A stretch of 64,000 nt of DNA. Source: Ophiura sarsii (Eukaryota; Echinodermata; Ophiuroidea; Amphilepidida; Ophiuridae). Position numbers and translations under genes: made by a program. The stretch covers positions 63,823,207 to 63,887,206 of the forward strand of contig CM069454.1 in the NCBI GenBank assembly GCA_035610835.1, in the 5' to 3' direction. This document shows, piece after piece, positions 30,496 to 43,000 of the stretch (positions within the stretch are counted from its first letter, which is position 1; each line of letters starts with the position of its first letter). The notes beneath the pieces were generated by a model. The model worked only from the letters and a program-made list of their open reading frames with translations. It was not told the DNA's origin and made no database searches.

Positions 30496-33009
30496 GTATC
30501 CGTGTGAGCTGGGCGGCCCCTTACCGTGTGAAAAATGGGTGCGGACGGCGGCACACACGGTGGGCCGTTTCCCGTCCGTTTAAGCAACATATTCTCGCGT
30601 TAAAATGCATATATCACGCATTTCATTTATTGCTGTATTTTGCATATTTGACGCATTTTAAGGCCGTTCCGTGCTCACATTACCTATGCGAGGCCGGAGG
30701 CCGAGACGCGGATAGCCCGCCGCAGGCGGTGGTATGCACACGGTGAGGACACGGTGAGAACGGTAAGCTAGACCTGTATGAGGCCGGTGAGCCCGGTACC
30801 AGGCCGGTCAGAACCCGGTACAGACCTGGTGTAGAGCGGTATGGACCGAGGACCGGTGAGGAGGTGTTATGCACCCGGTGAGAACGGTAAGCTAGCTACG
30901 TATGAGGACGGTGAGCCCGATACCAGGCCGGTGAGGACCCCGCATAGACCCGGTATATAACGGTATGGACCCGGTGACCACCAATAAAACTCAATGCACC
31001 CGTTGACATTTTTTACTGATTGTTTGGACTCTTTGATTTTCTATTAGATGGTATTAGGTGGCCGCCTACCATTACCGCCCTGCGAACGGGCGCGAAACGG
31101 GTGTGCCGTCTTTATACCGTCCTCAAACCGGGCTCTCACCGTTTGCCGCCGCTTTTAATCACCCGGCAGGAGTTTTGAGCATGTTCAAACATTCTGCCGG
31201 GCGCGGATGGCCGGCGATGTCCCCGGCAACGTGTTTAACGGACGGGAAACGGCCCACCGTGTGACATCACCGTGTGCCGCCGTCTGCACCAATTTGTCAC
31301 ACGGTAATGGGCCGGCCAGCTCACACGGATACATGTGAGTACAAATGTATTTTATGGGGCCCTCACATGTATCCGTGTGAGCTGAGCGGGCCCTTACCGT
31401 GTGAAAAATGGGTGCGGACGGCGGCACACACGGTGGGCCGTTTCCCGTCCGTTGAACACGTTCAGGGGACTTTGGCGGCCACCAGAGTTTTGAACATGCT
31501 CAAAACTCCTGGCGGGTGAGTAAAAGCGGCGGCGAACGATGAGAGCCCGGTATGAAGACGGTATAAGGACGGCGCACCCGTTTCGCACCCGTTTCGCACC
31601 CGTTTCGCGCCCATTCGCAGGGCGGTGATGGACCATCTTAGCGACGGACTGCGAATGGCCGCATGCAGCCTGGTAACCGTTCGCGGAACGGACTCTCAGC
31701 AGGCATGGTGCAACTCTCTAAATGTAAAAGAGCTAAAACTCACTCTTTCGAGAGCTCTAGGAGGAACAGCTCTTTTTTTGGGAGTGAAGTTCACTCTTAA
31801 AAGAGCGATTTTCACTCTTAAAAGAGTGACAAATCACTCTGAAAAGAGTGAACTCCACTTCTTAGAAGAGCCGTCCCTCCTAAAGCTCTCGAAAGAGTGA
31901 GGTTTAGCTCTTTTACATTTAGAGAGTATTATAGATGTTGGTCGTACGAATTCCGGAATGCAGATGAAGCGGCGAGCCTGAGCGCTCAGCATGAAAAGGG
32001 CGGTTTGATGATGTAATCAAGACGTTTCGGCCGGTACCCAGGCGTTCCGACCGGTTAGGAACCGGTATGGAGGTGGTATGCACACGGTGAGGACACGGTG
32101 AGAACGGTAAGCTAGAACAGACTGTATGAGGCCGGTGATCCCGGGACAAGGCCGGTGAGAACCCGGGACAGACCCGGTGTAGAACGGTATGGACCGAGGA
32201 CCCGGTGAGGAGGTGTTATGCACCCGGTGAGAACGGTAAGCTAGAAATGTATGAGGACGGTGAGCCCGGTACACGGCCGGTGAGGACCCGGTAAAGACCC
32301 TGTATATAACGTTATGGACCCGGTGGCCACAACAAAAAATGAATGCGCCCGTTGACATTTTTTAGTGATTGTTTGGACTCTGTTGTTTTTCTATTAGACG
32401 GTAAGGTGGCCGCCTACCATTACCGCCCTGCGAACGGGCGCGAAACGGGTGTGCCGTCTTTATACCGTCCTCAAACCGGGCTCTCACCGTTTGCCGCCGC
32501 TTTTGCTCACCCGGCAAGAGTTTTGAGCATGTTCAAAATTCCTGCCGGGCCCTGCCGGGTCCTGCCGGGCGCGGATGGCCGTCAATGTCCCCGGCAACGT
32601 GTTCAACGGACGGCCCACCGTGTGACATCACCGTGTGCCGCCGTCTGCACCAATTTGTCACACGGTAATGAGCCGGCCAGCTCACACGGATACATGTGAG
32701 GGCAAATGTATTTTACAGAGATTCCCGGAATGTGAGAGAAGCGGCGAGCTTGAGCGCTCAGCTTATACAGGGCAGTTTGATGACGTTATCAAGGCGGTTC
32801 GGTCGGTACCCAAGCGTTTCGGCCGGTGAGGACCTGGTGAGGAGGTGGTATGAGCCCGGTTCCAGGCCGATAAGGACCCGGTATAGAACAGTATGAACCC
32901 GGTGACAAAAAAAAATGCGGCCGTTGACATTTTTTGCTGATTGTGCACCGTGTTGGACTCTGTTGTTTTTCTATAAGACGGTAAGGGGCCGCCCAGCTCA
33001 CACGGATAC
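30496..33009. repeat. GC-rich 2.5-kb composite of inverted and direct repeats
   Basis: GTATCCGTGTGAGCTGGGCG at the left end and its inverse CGCCCAGCTCACACGGATAC at the right end. Internal copies of the same ends stand at about 31300-31334, 31361-31385 and 32665-32699. Blocks 31000-31330 and 32335-32700 are near-identical direct repeats; 31375-31640 is the inverted form. Between them run CCGGTGAGGACC-rich degenerate arrays. No conserved protein is visible. Confidence 0.75.
31713..31927. mobile_element. Nested 215-bp palindromic MITE
   Basis: ACTCTCTAAATGTAAAAGAG and its inverse form the ends; arms run over 100 bp with repeated AAGAGTGA/TCACTCTT. It is inserted between units of the GC-rich composite. 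Confidence 0.85.
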
Positions 33010-33175
33010 ATGTGAGGGCCCCATTACAGAGATTCCCGGAATGTGAGCGAAGCGGCGAGCTTGAGCGCTCAGCTTATAGTATACAGGGCAGTTTTATGAC
33101 GTTATCAAGGCGGTTCGGTCGGTACCCAAGCGTTTCGGCCGGCGAGGACCTGGTGAGGAGGTGGTATGAGCCCAT

Positions 33176-33870
33176 AATTATGTAACCTGTGATTTGGTAC
33201 CAACATGGTGTCTACATTACCATATTTATGATGAAGATACGGTATTGGGCTATTTCCGGTTAAAAAGGGGTATTTTTGTACAAAAATCCATTTTTGCAAC
33301 TAATAATATAATCCTGGATTCTCAAACATTAATATTCGTATTAAGCACAAAATTTTGAAAAAAAATGAGTTTCTCAACTTGTTGACCCCTTGAGGTCAAA
33401 ACGGCAAATGTTGATCTATTATAACAAAAAACACCAATAATTTCAATACTTATGAAATATTAAGCGAAATCAAGTTGTTTATTAAAATTCCTTTTAAAAT
33501 TTAGTTGTTTTCGTTCTTTTTCAGGAAAACCATTATGTGACCTTTAATTCGGTATCAAAATAGTGTTTTTAGCTTGTACATTAGCTTATTTATGATGAAA
33601 ATACGATTTTGTGGTATTTCCGATTAAAAAGTTGTACAGAAATCTAATTTTGCAACTAATAAAATAATCCTGGATTCTAAAACATTAATATTCGTATTTA
33701 GCACAAAATTTAAAAAAAATGAGTTTCTCAACTTGTTGACCCCTTTGAGGAACCCCCCCCCCCAATAATTTCAATATTTATGTACAATTATGCGAAATCA
33801 AGTTGTTTAAATCTCTTTTAGCAACCAATTTAGTTGGTTTCGTTATTTTTCAGGTAGAGCATTTTGTAAC
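33176..33870 (+). repeat. 350-bp direct tandem repeat, two copies
   Basis: ATAATCCTGGATTCT, ACATTAATATTCGTATT, GAGTTTCTCAACTTGTTGAC and TTTTCAGG recur about 350 bp apart (33176-33530, 33531-33870). A partial, mutated third copy lies at about 36630-36790. Confidence 0.82.
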
Positions 33871-34604
33871 CTTTAATTAGGTATCAATATCTATATACTC
33901 ATTTTCCGGACATGGCCTGATTAGATAGTTCAATAATAATTTTACACTCGCGTCCCTCTTCAACTGAAAAAGCATGGAAATTGCGCATCTAATACACGAG
34001 CTTATTATATAGTTAAATGCCAGTATGTTCCCGTTTTCAGACATGCGCAGAAAGGATCACAGATGATAATCCGAAATGTTGAATTTCTTTTATTTCGGGT
34101 AGCTCTTTTCGGACAAAAATTGTGGTTTTCGGAGTGAGTGATGACATATAGTCTTCACCCAAAATAATTTCATCAGGGATATAGCTACATTTCTGTATAA
34201 ATGCGGCCGTTTGTTATTCTTAAAGATCGCATGAGTAACAAGCATTTATACGTGACTATACGTCCGACAAATACAAATATTTTACGACATTTTCTAAATG
34301 TAAACAAAATCTCTTACACAGATCATAAAATGACACTTTCACATTAGTAACATAGATGAACGCGAAGTTTGCTAACGATAAAGAAACTTGCGGTACAATA
34401 CCAACTGTTCCTATGTTGTTGCTGCGCGATTCGGCGCACACGTAATGACGCAGACAAAGTGTGTACGCGTTTGTGGCGCGAACTGTACATTGTATAAACG
34501 GGGCAGGGTGAAAGCTAGACTGTTGCCTGTCGCCCCCTGCACCAGCGGCCTCATTATCTTTTGCGCATGCGTCGGTTGGCCTAGATGCAGTATGTTCACA
34601 TGGG

Positions 34605-34857
34605 CAGTGGCGGCACCAGCATTAACATTTTAAAGGAGGAAAACGGGGCGGCGGGGGCAATAAAAGAATCGGGGGAGACATTTTTAGTAATTTTAAGTAA
34701 CTTTCAGTTTTGACATTCAAATTCAATTCTTTTTATTATTTTGGGTACAAAATGTGTAGGGACATGAGCTGACAGGGGTAACGGTGGGGGGATGGGGGGG
34801 GGGGGGGGTCACGGCTGGGCATTTGCCCCCCCCCCCCCCCCGTTAGTGCCGCCTCTG
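34605..34857. mobile_element. hAT-like MITE, CAGTGGCGGCAC ends
   Basis: CAGTGGCGGCACCAGC at left and GTTAGTGCCGCCTCTG at right are inverted. Flanking 8-mers CACATGGG and CACCTAGG match at 6 of 8. It contains G and C homopolymers. Confidence 0.7.
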
Positions 34858-35499
34858 CACCTAGGGTATGTCTACCTGCTGGATTAAATGTCTTATGATG
34901 TGTTCTATAATTATATTAAGGCAATCTAGATTACACCTGAATAACCATTCAGGTTTCACACCACTAAATAACGTCTGGCCCTACCCCCTTTGAAGCAATA
35001 GTCCAAAACCGGCCCGTTTCTATGCCGAAACGGGAGACCTATTGTGAATTACAGTTTAAAATTAGGGTATTTACTACATGTTATGGCAAAATTTATATAG
35101 TGTGAATTTTGACAGACACATCAGCGTTCTTCAGGTCCAAATAAATTGATGCAATGATGATTTTTTAATATTTTAACAGAGACATTTGTGTTCAGGTCAT
35201 TTCCGGTATCTGACGCCATCATCTAAATCAACTATTGCGTGTGACAAGGAAAACTCAACTCGTACTTTTTGAAACGGCTCTAGTTCAAGAAAATGCCGGT
35301 TACCCCCCCCCCCCCCCCCCATATATGAGTTGTTGAGTTAATAGTCATGGCTTTCATCTTCAAGTTGAAACCAAATTTCAAGATACCAGTTTCTTATAAC
35401 GTCGAGAAATATCCATTTTAAAATTGTGCATTTCACGTGTAAACCTATGGGAGATGTATTTGGTGGTGTGCAACCTTCAGGTGTCCTTATTAATCCACG

Positions 35500-36530
35500 T
35501 AGGCCTAATAGCCGCATACACAGTTATCACGGGTGCCCTTAATATTCGATTCAAGATACACTACATAGTCCAGGGAGGTCCTATATACATTGGATCACTA
35601 ATACACTATCTTGATTATTAAAGTACATGGGTGGTACCTGGATAATCAAGGGTACCATGTTTTATACATGCATGGCGTACATGGATTTCTTAAGGGCACA
35701 TGGCATGGATTATTAAGGGCACTGTGGTACCAATGTCAGTATTAAGGGCACCTAGGATACATGGAGTATCAACGACATACTTTTAGTGTTTTACAATACC
35801 CTCATCTTACGTTTTGATGTGACTTACCACCCGCTATAGCTTCGGCACCTATACCTGCGCATTCCATTATAAACTGGATATAATACGGGCACATTGGTAT
35901 GGATATAACGCCGGCACATGCGGTACCTGGGTTATTAAGGCCATCTGTGAGGGGTAGGTCCTAGGCCTTTGGGGCAACCGGTGTATTAAGAACACGCGTG
36001 GGAGTACTTGGATTAGGAACATGGGTATCTGTATTATTAAGAGCACATTGGGCGTAGGCTCATGGTGTATTAAGGGCACCATGTCACTTACATCATATCA
36101 AGGGCACTTTAGATACCTGAATTATTTAAGGACATACTCTTGATATCTCTATAAACATTTATAACGCTTTGATATTACTCACCTCTGTCTATTGTGATAT
36201 GACTATTACTGCCCGCTATCTTCGGCACTCGCGTTTAATTTACTTGAGGGTATCTACATGTAGATATAACGGCACACTGCAGTACCTGGATTATGTGGTA
36301 TCCGGTGCATTATTAAGGGCACCTGTGGTAAATGGATTTAGGGTAGGGCTTATGCCTATGGGGTCCCTGGATATAATGGGACAACGGGTACCTGGATTTC
36401 AGGTCACATGTGAGGCCTACATAGGTATCTGGAAACACAAAGGTAGGTCTACCTAGATTAAGGCACATGTCTATACCTGGATTATCAAAAGCACCTACGA
36501 TATTCGGATTATTTAGGGCCTGTGGATTAT
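35500..36530. repeat. Degenerate minisatellite rich in GGATTATTAAGGGCAC
   Basis: About 30-bp units with TACCTGGATTATTAAGGGCAC and variants run through the kilobase, much decayed. Small open frames here are products of the repeat. Confidence 0.75.
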
Positions 36531-36856
36531 GTATACATGTAGGACATGTTCTTGATATTGTATCACATTTTCTTACACTTTGTTTACTTACCTCCCCGGG
36601 AAATCTTCTAGCGGGTGCCCGCTAGTAGTGTTTATAGTTGTACAATAGCATATATGATGAAAATACAATATTGGGGTATTTCTTGTAAAAAACCCGTGAT
36701 TTTTAGTACAAAAATCGATTTTACACTGCCGAGACCGCAATTGCGGCTTGTAAGGTGTCGATATTCAGATCAAGCACAAAATGTCAGACAAGACTGACCC
36801 CATCAGATGTTTGACCTCTCTTGGTCCATTAAAAGTCCCGTAGCTAATAGACTATG

Positions 36857-37095
36857 TAGTTTAGATCCCAGATTCTGGACTGTACTAGTACTAGTCCGAT
36901 ACTGGAATACCTAGTATCGTCCAGTGTCGGACGATACTGACACACACAAAATGTTCCAGTATCAGGCGATTCTGAAACATAAAAACGTTCCAGTATCGCT
37001 CGATACTGTAACATAATTTGGTGTTCCAGTATCGACCGATACTGGAACAGTAAGATCGTACCACTGTATCTGGGAAGTAAAGTACACTTTCTCCC
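36857..37095. mobile_element. CAGTATCG-palindrome MITE, copy 1
   Basis: Ends TTTAGATCCCAGAT and ATCTGGGAAGTAAAGTACAC enclose serial near-palindromes of type CCAGTATCGnnCGATACTGG. Confidence 0.8.
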
Positions 37096-37141
37096 AATCT
37101 TTAGTATCAATTTAAAACGTACCTCATAAACAAAGTTCTTA

Positions 37142-37627
37142 GGGAGCAGTTCCATTTGTACGCGATAAAAATTGCGAGAATGTTCCGGGCCCCGATGAGT
37201 TTTTTATCAGGTCCCGATGAGATTTTTATCGCGAACAGTTGCAAAGGATTATTTATCGAGTAGCGTATTACCGCTTGTTTAAATATAACGAAAGATAAGT
37301 GGTCGGTATGTAAATAGAGCTTCGGGTTATTTATTCTAGTTGTAAGGTACAAATTCAGCATTTCATGTTTTTAGAGATAATGTTATTGATTATGGATGTT
37401 TAACGTAAATTGTATTATCCTCGTGTATTTGCTAAACAATGTCCCGCTCTATTTGCTAAACATACCCCAGGGTATGGCAGAGGCCTCGTATCGGGCCCCG
37501 ATGTCTATTTTATCGGGGCCTGATGACTATTTTATCGCGGATCAACTTGAAAAAACATCGGGTCCAAAACATATCAGGCCCCGATACAGTCGCGATAAAT
37601 TTATCGCGTATAAATGGAACTGTTCCC
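37142..37627. mobile_element. Harbinger-like MITE, copy 2 (opposite orientation)
   Basis: Same element as 14464-14955, inverted, flanked by TTA on both sides. Length 486 bp. High similarity suggests recent activity. Confidence 0.8.
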
Positions 37628-37853
37628 TTACGTAATAGAGATACTTTTTTTCTGGACTGCAATCACGACATGTTCGATGAATAATGTTTACTTTTACGAT
37701 CTACAATTTAAGGTGACCTGTGATAGCAAAACGATCGTGTGTTTTTTAAATGAATGTCAACCTATGACAAAACCGAATGTCATCCCATGACAAAACCTCG
37801 GCCAAGACGGCGGGCAGAAAACAGACTTTCATCACGAAAGCTCTTGGCCCTTC

Positions 37854-38077
37854 ATACACACAGAAAACACTATGTAAAAAATTATGTAAATATAGAACTC
37901 CATAATTATTATGTAAGAGTTTACATAAAACATGTAATATATACCCAAGCTTGTGTAAATTCCTATGCAAAAGCTTAACACAACTGTTTACATAGGATTA
38001 TGGAGTTCTATTTTTACACAGATTGTGTATTTTTTACATAATTTGTGCAATTTATTTACATAGTGTTTTCTGTGTGT
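37854..38077. repeat. Foldback repeat, ACACACAGAAAACACTATG ends
   Basis: ACACACAGAAAACACTATGT at left, ACATAGTGTTTTCTGTGTGT at right; inner ATAGAACTCCATAAT inverted pair. Confidence 0.82.
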
Positions 38078-38579
38078 ACCAATTACCAGTCAGCATGAAC
38101 GAAGTATTCGCTTACTTATTTTCTTAAAGGCCAACTAGGTGCTGTCATAACCGTATTCACGATGTATCAGTTCCCGGATGTAGTAAACTCCCCAACGGAA
38201 AATGTTCGTTGCAGTTAAAATATAATACTAAGGGTAAACGCTGTTAATGCCATGAGTTGTGCTGTTGACACAACAATAAAAAAATCTTCTATTCAATTAA
38301 AGGTTCACCTTCACGGTACAATATTTCGCAGATGTTTATGGGGCACCCTGTACTATCAGAGATAAAGTAACCTATTCCACGCGGGCTAGCATTTCCAAGG
38401 CAACGTGAAGCCTTTGAAGTTTTAAATGCTTGATGTCTATAGAACTAATAAGCAGCGGGTGGTACCAACAGGATGCCAAACATTGTAAGATGATTATTTA
38501 GATGATACTGTGTCGTCTCTCTAGCAGGGTTGATATACCTGATTTCATATTACTGTAAGGGAAGAAGCTAGAGGTTAAA

Positions 38580-40007
38580 ATGGATACAGTCCCAAATAAC
38601 GATGATCCTGTTCGTCTTTACCGTGAGGTAATAGAGAAGGATGGAAGACGAAGAGTGGATAATTCACAATCTTCATTTGGGTCTCTCTCGCAAATTGAAG
38701 AAACCATTCGAGTCCTGTTATTACACCCAAATGATATCAGAAGATGTCGCGAGAATCCACTCACACAGAAGGGCAAACAGATCCAGCTGGCCAAAATGTT
38801 GGTGCTTATTCTAATTCCTATTTTGTCTTTAGCGATATTGGCAGTTTTGGATTTGAATTCTAAGGCAAGGAACAACAGCGTGAACGTGGAGGTGAGGAAT
38901 GTGATACGATTTAGTCGTGATATCGGTGTGTTACTGAGTCGTCTGCAACGTGAGAGAGACATGGCAGCCTTGTACGTAAGCGCTATTGGTTCTGAAGACA
39001 ATGCTTACTTGACGGAGACCTATCCTCTGACGGATGTTGCTTTAGATGAACTACAAGACTGGCCTGTAGAGACTAGTATCTTGAACGAACTGCCATTCTT
39101 CCGTAAAAAGAGTGATTTTAAGATGCATTTGGCAAGTCATCGTTACAACTTGAAACGTAACGACACCACTGTCTATAACGAGATCGACTTCTACACGAGC
39201 GCTTTGCAGATCTTCATAGACTGGCTTTATGAAAGCGTTGGCAACTCAAAAGGTCATTCCATATGGAAAACTTTAGTCGCATACCAATTGCTAATCGTGA
39301 GCAATGTTGACACAGGTATTGAGCGTACGCTCGGTTCAGTGTTCTTCGCAAGGGGGCAATTCGACCGACACGAAGATTACGTTTGGTATCTCGAAAAGTA
39401 CAATGTCGGCACCTGGAATTTCCAGGCGTCTAAGAGATACTCTATTCTGATAACAAGTCTGTACGAGCAAGAAGCTACTTCTATACCTGGTAACTTCTTA
39501 GAGACTATAGCAAGAATGCGACAAATAATACTAGAGCATAGAGATGTCCAGTATTCGTTATACAATACTCCAAACTTTGCTGACGCTACCCTTTGGTTTG
39601 ATAGTATGACCGTCTACATCAACATCTTGGAAACCGTACAGAAGAACATGGCGGATGAGATCTTAGCCCGTCTGGAAAGTGATCTTGAAACAGACACCAA
39701 GTCCATAGCTATTAGCATTTCCCTCGTCATCATCGTCATCATCATGTGTCCACTGATTTTACGAGCATTCTGGTCGCTTACCACCGATATTCAGAATTGC
39801 GCTATAACTCTTGCGGCTCAGACGAAGGCTCTCAATAAAGAGAAGAGGCGATCGAATTACCTCCAGTATTCCATGATGCCAATACATATCGCAGAGGCAA
39901 TAATAAGTGGTAAAGATGTGAAAGCTGACATGTATGAGAGTGCAACTGTCTTCTTTTCTGATATTCCTGGTTTTAATCAGCTATGTGCAGATAGTGATCC
40001 GATGCAG
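38580..40007 (+). CDS. NIT-cyclase gene 1, exon 1
   Basis: ATG with A at -3, long open frame of 476 codons, ending at the GTAAAT donor at 40008, phase 0. It covers both membrane spans, the NIT domain, the linker and the first cyclase block (FFSDIPGF). It is clearly homologous over its length to exon 1 of gene 2. Confidence 0.92.
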
Positions 40008-43000
40008 GTAAATACACTTTCAAACATAATGCCGTTATAGAGGCGCACTTTAACTTTAAGACACGGATTCGTAGTTGCAAACTACAGGGGAAGGCAAATT
40101 CAATTTTAGAATTAGCCGGGCAATTTTGTTCTTAGTTTCTTTGCTTGTCTGATGACGCATTGAATAAATGTACACGAATGATTAATTTAGTTCAAATGTT
40201 CTGTCGTTGTATGATTTGTTAGTGTATGTTACTTCTTATTAATCATATTGTCCTTAAAATGTTAAATTTTCCCGAACTGGTATAAAAGCTAAACAATTCA
40301 TATCTTAGATGCCTTTATGAAACGTAAGAGTCGATGTACATGTAGTAGAAATGTTACTGGTTTCTATTTATGAAACCTTTAGAGATGCTCAACGGTTAAT
40401 ATCTACGGCTTTATGGTACTTTGATATGATACTAATGATGCTTAACGATTATTATGTATACCTTTTTAAATGTGCAGGTGGTAGAAATGCTTAACGGTTT
40501 ATATCTTGTTTTGGATTCCCGCATAAACCGTTACAACGTCTTTAAAGTGGAGACAATAAACGAAACATACATGCTAGCGGCTGGTAAGTAATTTCTACAG
40601 TGAGGTCTATAATCAAATTATTATATTTCTATTTCAAATGGCGTAAATGTTTTGTTCGCTTACTGTGCCATGTCGCCACCACGGATCGCGCGCTCATAGA
40701 GTTGCCGATGTTTTGGCCACTTGGCATTGTGTCTTCTACAAGATGTCGTGTGTCTAAGCTTTCTCTCTCGATCCTTTATTATGTTTGGGTTGCCATAGTA
40801 GTATCACGGTGGCAGCTTATTCTCTTCGAGCAGAGTGACCAGCAAGAAAATTTGTCTCAATATTATAAAGAAGAAACGTTATGATAATTCATAAACAGGG
40901 ATGGAACTTCAGATTTGTTTCAACTAGCCAGTCGGGCAGGTAACTCACAGAATTTACCTGCCCGACAAAAATTCTACCAGCCCAAGGTTTTTTCATAACA
41001 TTTTGCAGCAAACAATGCAAGACTACTTTTAAACTACATTTACATGTTTTTGTCTTTATTGTACGATGTTCCACTGTAAACCTAGCCCGTAACAGCTCCT
41101 CGTATTCATCATGTTCATCAATCCAATACTCTCTTTAATCTCCTATCAACCTGATCTCCTCTATCCTCATGACACACGATCATCTGATGATGAAATTACC
41201 TGAACTTACTGTTACACACACTTTGAGCTTCAAAAATGTTACACGCCAGTCGGACGGGTACCTTTGAATCTTCACCCGCCCGACACGAAAGTTACCCGCT
41301 ATGGGCGGGCGGGTGGGTCTTATTTCCATCCCTGTTCATAAATGTATGAAAAGAGGATATGAACCAATTGCGTTCATGAAGTCAAGACAATTACGGTCGT
41401 TCGTTTCCTTCCGTTGCCCCGATAGGTCGCGTTCATATTGTTTGCCATTCTAGCTATACAGGGTGTCTCAGAAAAAATTACAACGCACCTTTAGAGGATT
41501 GTAACTTTCTGAATAAGTGTCAGAATAGAGCAACTCAAACAACAAAATAAAGGCAAAATAGTTTCCTATACTTTAAAGAAAACCGGATGTGATGCGGTTC
41601 AGTAATTCCAGAGAAATGAGCAATTACGTAACATTAGTCTGGGAACACTTCCATCCAAGTTTGCTCATATTGGTGATTAAGACAGCACATACATGAAATC
41701 AATACTTCTTTACATAATGACATGGATTACGTGTTTTTATGGGTCTAGATTTTATTTTACACCAGATAATTTGCCTGATGAGACCAAAGTTTAACACAAA
41801 ATATAAAATAAAAGTTGTCTAGATTATTTTCATCACATTTTATACTTATTAACAGTAAAATTATGGTCAAATTATTAGTATCGCAATTGAAAACAAAATA
41901 AATGTTTTGTTTACATTAAAAGAGTAGGCTATGGTAATATCTCTCTCCTTACAATGAGTTGTATTGTTTTCTGTTTTCTGGGTGTTATGAGTGTCATGAT
42001 CGATTATTCAGTATTCTTAAATCACAAATTGAACTTTTTTATCATAGTCTTAAACAGGGCTGGCTAATTGAACATTAATGAGTAAGTAACCAGCCGCGCA
42101 AGTGAAAATCTGTCAAAATATGCAAACTTGGATGGAAGTGTTCCGTGACTACTCTTATGTAATCACAGATAGCTCCGTGATTACGTAACAAAATTAAACA
42201 CTGTTTTCTTCCAATTGTAGAAAACTAATCTGGCCTCATTTTACCGTTTGAATTGTAAAATTCAGACACTTCATTTGGAAGTTATGATCGCCTAATGGTG
42301 CGTTGTAATTTTTTTTGAGACACCCTGTATTTAAGAAGACGAGTAGTTGTGTTCATGATATTGATTTCAGCGTGTAAAAAATTTGCTTGCAGGTAAACAC
42401 TTTCCCGGTTTACCTCAACATGATACCTGGTGTCATACCGCTGAGATTGCTGACGTGGCTTTGGATCTTGTCTTTCACGCTAGCCGGCTGCAAGTACCGC
42501 ATAAGAAACATATGAAAATCAAGATACGTGTTGGAATACATACTGGTAATTAAAACTTGGTTTCATCGAACCATTTGTAGGTTTGATACCATGTCATTGT
42601 TAAGTAAGAGTTCAAATTAAGAAAAAGTATATATATTAGGTTGATCAAGGGAGGGACAAACTGCTCTTGATTTAAAAGGGTCTTACAGGTGTACGACTGT
42701 ACCATTGCTACTAGGGCACTGTAAAGTAAACGCTATATTAACTTAACGGTAATTACCGATAACTTTTTAATCCCTCCCCCCCCCCCCCCCCCCCCCGTTT
42801 CTACTCGCGAAAAGTTCAAGCTAAGTTTATAAGCGTCCTAATCGATAGGACACGACATTTGACCTTTTTTATACCAAAAAGCCACCCCACTTGAAAAAGA
42901 CTGCCTTCGTAATTCCTTGTCTTTTAATATTGCATGTTAACAACAAAAACACCACAAACGAACATGAAATTCGTCGTTAACGTAGAGTCACAATGCGTAG

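Noticed and set aside
30372..33299. Many open frames on both strands
   Set aside because: They come from GC-rich repeats with few stop codons and repeat the same peptides in direct and inverted copies.
37754..37978. 74-codon frames on both strands
   Set aside because: They overlap the foldback repeat at 37854-38077 and have no motif.
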